NCBI GenBank assembly: GCA_000310025.1
Contig: FN648481.1
Coordinates: 143,802-154,031, forward strand
Reading direction: 5' to 3'
DNA length: 10,230 nucleotides
From: Ectocarpus siliculosus
Taxonomy: Eukaryota; Sar; Phaeophyceae; Ectocarpales; Ectocarpaceae
Made by a program: the position numbers and the translations under genes. Positions 8,018-10,230 of the stretch are shown here, in pieces; the stretch's first letter is position 1; every line of letters starts with the position of its first letter. The notes beneath the pieces are model-generated. The model saw only the letters and a list, made by a program, of their open reading frames with translations. It had not been told where the DNA came from and did not search any database.

Positions 8018-9078
8018 ACCAGCTTGGGCGGGCCCGGAGTGTGCGTATACCGGATGTTTTAGGAGCTGCCGTGGAAGAAATGACGGCGCCGGAGGATAAG
8101 ACGGTCGGTTGGTTTCGCGAGAAAGCCCAGCTAAGTGCAACAACAAAATGGATTGACGTGACCTGGTTCTCTTTTCTGGCGTCGGAGTACGGGGTGAACA
8201 TCATGTTGTGGGAGCCAAGCCCCACGTACGGCACAGTTCAGCCGTACTCAGCAGCCCTCACGGCAGGCATGTTCTTGTTCGAGAAAAAAGACAAAATGGA
8301 CGAGGAGGGGGATCGCTGGGTGCATCTGCTCTATCGGAAACACGACGATCCGTGGGCAGCGCGCGAGGGTGTAGGTGAGGCAGGCCATAAACAGCACAAC
8401 CACTTCGACCGTCTGCAGCTTGGACTCAACGTACATACTTCCTTCATCGATGTCGTCAGAGTTGCAAAGGAGAAAGCGCTAGGAATGGCGGCGCCGGTGC
8501 CGTCGGCGAGCGCCACGGCCGGGAAGAAAGCGCCAGGGTCCGCAAAGGTGGACGGAGAAGAGGTGGACGATCCCGAGTTCAGCATGAGACCAAGCGGCAG
8601 CAACAGCAACAACAGCAGCAGCAGCAGCCGGCAAGCGGAGGGAAAGGCTGCAGCGGGAAAGAAAAGCAAGGCGAAGATCGGGAGTAAGGTCGGGGTGAAG
8701 CGACCAACCGAGAGGCAGCCAGGGGACAGCAAGAGGCACAAGGCGGGGGGTGCACCGGGGAAGCAGCGCAAGGCGGTTGGTGTGCCGGGGAAGCGCAAGG
8801 CGGGGGGTGCACCAGGGGAGGGGAGGGGTGCCGCAAAGAAATGCAAGAGTACGCCGACGGGTAGGAGGAAATCGGTGAAGAGCAACGGCCAAGTAGACGA
8901 AGCCAACTATGATTCCGACGGCAGCATCGGGGGGGGGGACCACGAGCGAACCCAGGGCTCCTTCGCTAGCATGTCGCAGAACGAGAAGAAGGTGGTGGCC
9001 GCCATGAAGAAGATCCAGGAGCTCAAGTACAGGCGGGCGTACTTGCTGAGCAACAAGAGGAGGGCGCGGGGTCTAAAG
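7999..9078 (+). CDS. OTU-like protein, middle part (catalytic His motif, Lys-rich tail)
   Basis: This frame is open from 7999, after a stop at 7996-7998. It has no convincing ATG before the conserved block, so it is best read as the continuation of the upstream frame. The segment at 8149-8214 (W-I-D-V-T-W-F-x-x-L-A) has the look of the OTU core, where the chain meets a conserved Trp and an aliphatic A-x-x-Y-G-V-N-I strand. N-H-F-D at 8398-8409 fits the catalytic His site (His codon 8401-8403, Asp two residues on), about 180 residues after the Cys. From about 8480 on it is disordered: Ser/Asn-rich, then strongly Lys/Arg-rich with tandem repeats at 8737-8820, resembling a nuclear or nucleic-acid-binding tail. 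It ends with a helical basic segment. The exon likely ends at 9078 (CTAAAG|GTGGGT). Confidence 0.55.
8737..8820 (+). repeat. Three 27-30 base tandem repeats encoding a basic motif
   Basis: Units at 8737-8766, 8767-8793 and 8794-8820 encode variants of H/R-K-A-G/V-G-A/V-P-G-K/E. They are in frame in the Lys-rich tail of the OTU-like gene. The degenerate units suggest an older internal duplication. Confidence 0.7.
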
Positions 9079-9709
9079 GTGGGTTTGTGTTCGTGTAGAC
9101 TTTTCTCTTGGCATTTTCCAGGCGAATAGGCGGACCTAAGAGAAGACGACGATTTATGGTGGTGCAAAAGTTGAGTCCGATAAATAGTGCGAATCAATAC
9201 TGCTGTAGCAGTTTCTTGCGTTTTTTTTTTCGCTTGGAATACCGAGTAGAGAGTGCCCTATCAACGCTGAACAAACGCGTGTCTAGGTAGGCACTTTGTT
9301 TCGCCTCGTGTGGTCGCTAGTCTCTACCAAAAATAATCTTAGAAGTGTTGGTAAAAAGCACCTGGTTGCTTGCATGATCATGTTGACGCCTCCGTGCCTG
9401 GCTCCTGTTGCTCAACACGGGTGTGGTTTCCAATGTTGGCAGGGGGGCAACGAATGTCGAGTTCACGATTCGGAGTATGTAAATGCATGTGCGTGACCTG
9501 AACACCCTACTGGCCCTGTATGGTGTTACTTTTGATCGCCGTGTCAGTTTCATGTGAATCTCTCGCTCGCTCGATTCGTAGGTGTTAGTGACACCGTCGC
9601 CTCGTACGACTTTATTTTTTTTCGGATGATTGAACACAACACGGCAGGGTATGAATTGACACACCTGCCGCTCTGTTTCCGCTGTTTGCCGACGACGTGC
9701 TCAACCCAG
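9079..9709 (+). other. Intron of the OTU-like gene (phase 0)
   Basis: The donor is AAG|GTGGGT at 9079. The acceptor is CAACCCAG ending at 9709, after a pyrimidine-rich stretch. Removing these 631 bases joins frame 1 (ending G-L-K) to frame 2 (starting L-K-A-I-R-D) exactly between codons. Both sides are helix-forming and charged. The frame-1 open frame otherwise ends at 9127-9129 with unlike sequence, which supports splicing. A pyrimidine-rich AG at 9580-9581 was considered as the acceptor but leads to a stop after about 15 codons. The intron also contains a small perfect hairpin (ACTGCT GT AGCAGT, 9199-9212). Confidence 0.6.
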
Positions 9710-10195
9710 CTCAAGGCCATACGCGACAGGGAGAAGGAGAGGCTCAAGAAAGCGGCAGAAAAGGAAAAAGAAAACCAGCTTCGGCCGCGGCAGGAGGTGG
9801 AGGAGGAGGAGCGACAAGAGAGAGAGGAGCTAGAGAAGCAGCAGCAGCAGGAGCAGGAGGAGTTGAAAGCTGAGGCGGAGGAGTACCCGGAGGTGGCGTG
9901 GACTGACCGCGGCATTCCTGACTTTGCGGGAACGACGGACCACAAGAAGAGAACCCGGCGGCAAGCGGTCAGCGCTGCTTCGCTGTCTGTTTTCACGCGA
10001 TCGAAGTTGCCCTCTCTCGATACCTTCATGGGCGGCCGCGCCAAGAACGGAGAGTTCCCGCTGAGTGGTTTGATGAAAACGAACTTCAACACGATGTTTT
10101 GTGACAAGCCAGTAGATCTTTTCGTGCAAAAGGAGAGCATTGGTGTTTTCGTGTGGTCGCATTCCTTAATAAGTTGCACTCGAACAACTCAGTAG
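9710..10195 (+). CDS. OTU-like protein, last exon: charged coiled coil and unknown C-terminal part
   Basis: There are 161 codons from 9710 to TAG at 10193-10195. The first half, from L-K-A-I-R-D-R-E-K-E-R to about 9885, is rich in Glu, Lys, Arg and Gln with coiled-coil or single-helix character, including a Gln run at about 9838-9850. The second half (A-W-T-D-R-G-I-P-D-F, then F-T-R-S-K-L-P-S-L-D-T-F-M-G-G and F-N-T-M-F) is less repetitive and looks like a folded or conserved segment, but I recognise no family. It follows the Lys-rich tail in phase 0. The last 20 or so residues (after about 10135) look less protein-like. A donor before 10193, with the gene continuing beyond the window, is possible; GTAAGA at 10210-10215 lies just past the stop. 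Confidence 0.55.
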   Translation, partial: LKAIRDREKERLKKAAEKEKENQLRPRQEVEEEERQEREELEKQQQQEQEELKAEAEEYPEVAWTDRGIPDFAGTTDHKKRTRRQAVSAASLSVFTRSKLPSLDTFMGGRAKNGEFPLSGLMKTNFNTMFCDKPVDLFVQKESIGVFVWSHSLISCTRTTQ

Positions 10196-10230
10196 GGAGG
10201 TCGCACGCAAGTAAGAGTCGGAGCCTTTAT

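Noticed and set aside
9079-9581. Alternative acceptor for the OTU-gene intron at 9581, after a good pyrimidine tract
   Set aside because: It puts the next exon in a frame that stops after about 15 codons and misses the coiled-coil frame. The acceptor at 9709 keeps phase 0.

Overview
This is nuclear-type eukaryotic DNA. The evidence is GT-AG splice signals, a phase-0 intron of about 630 bp, long gene-poor stretches, (GT)n and (CAG)n microsatellites, and proteins packed with Gln, Ala, Ser and Gly runs. The GC-rich coding sequence, the intron size and a CCT-type motif would fit a stramenopile such as a brown alga. That placement is an inference from style; no marker gene fixes the species.

Layout. 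Positions 1-310 are dominated by homopolymer runs (T20, C25, C24) and look like poor-quality contig-end sequence. From 311 to about 3976 I find no convincing gene. The stretch holds (GT)n arrays, two G10 runs, a strong G-quadruplex candidate at 1989-2015 and a (AGC)10 array at 2657-2686, and perhaps one small minus-strand exon at 305-443. On the minus strand, 6088 down to 3977 encodes a roughly 703-residue disordered regulator-like protein. It has a good C-terminal half of a CCT motif near its end and a possible N-terminal half about 237 residues earlier. A splice-acceptor-like site at 6186 suggests its first exon lies further upstream. The region 6366-7610 separates this gene from a divergent plus-strand gene. 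It carries a CT-rich tract, several hairpins and AT-rich patches, and may serve as a shared promoter region.

From 7611 to 10195 on the plus strand lies an OTU-like (ovarian tumour family) cysteine protease gene. The Asp-Gly-His-Cys motif is in one frame and the Asn-His-Phe-Asp motif is in another. A frame break at about 7984-8099 separates them, so this is a tiny intron, a sequence error or a broken gene. The OTU-like part is followed by a Lys-rich tail with short tandem repeats, an intron at 9079-9709, and a last exon encoding a charged coiled coil.

The two recognisable genes are divergent neighbours: a putative CCT-type transcriptional regulator and a putative deubiquitinase-like protein. 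The sequence itself shows no functional link between them beyond the shared upstream region.
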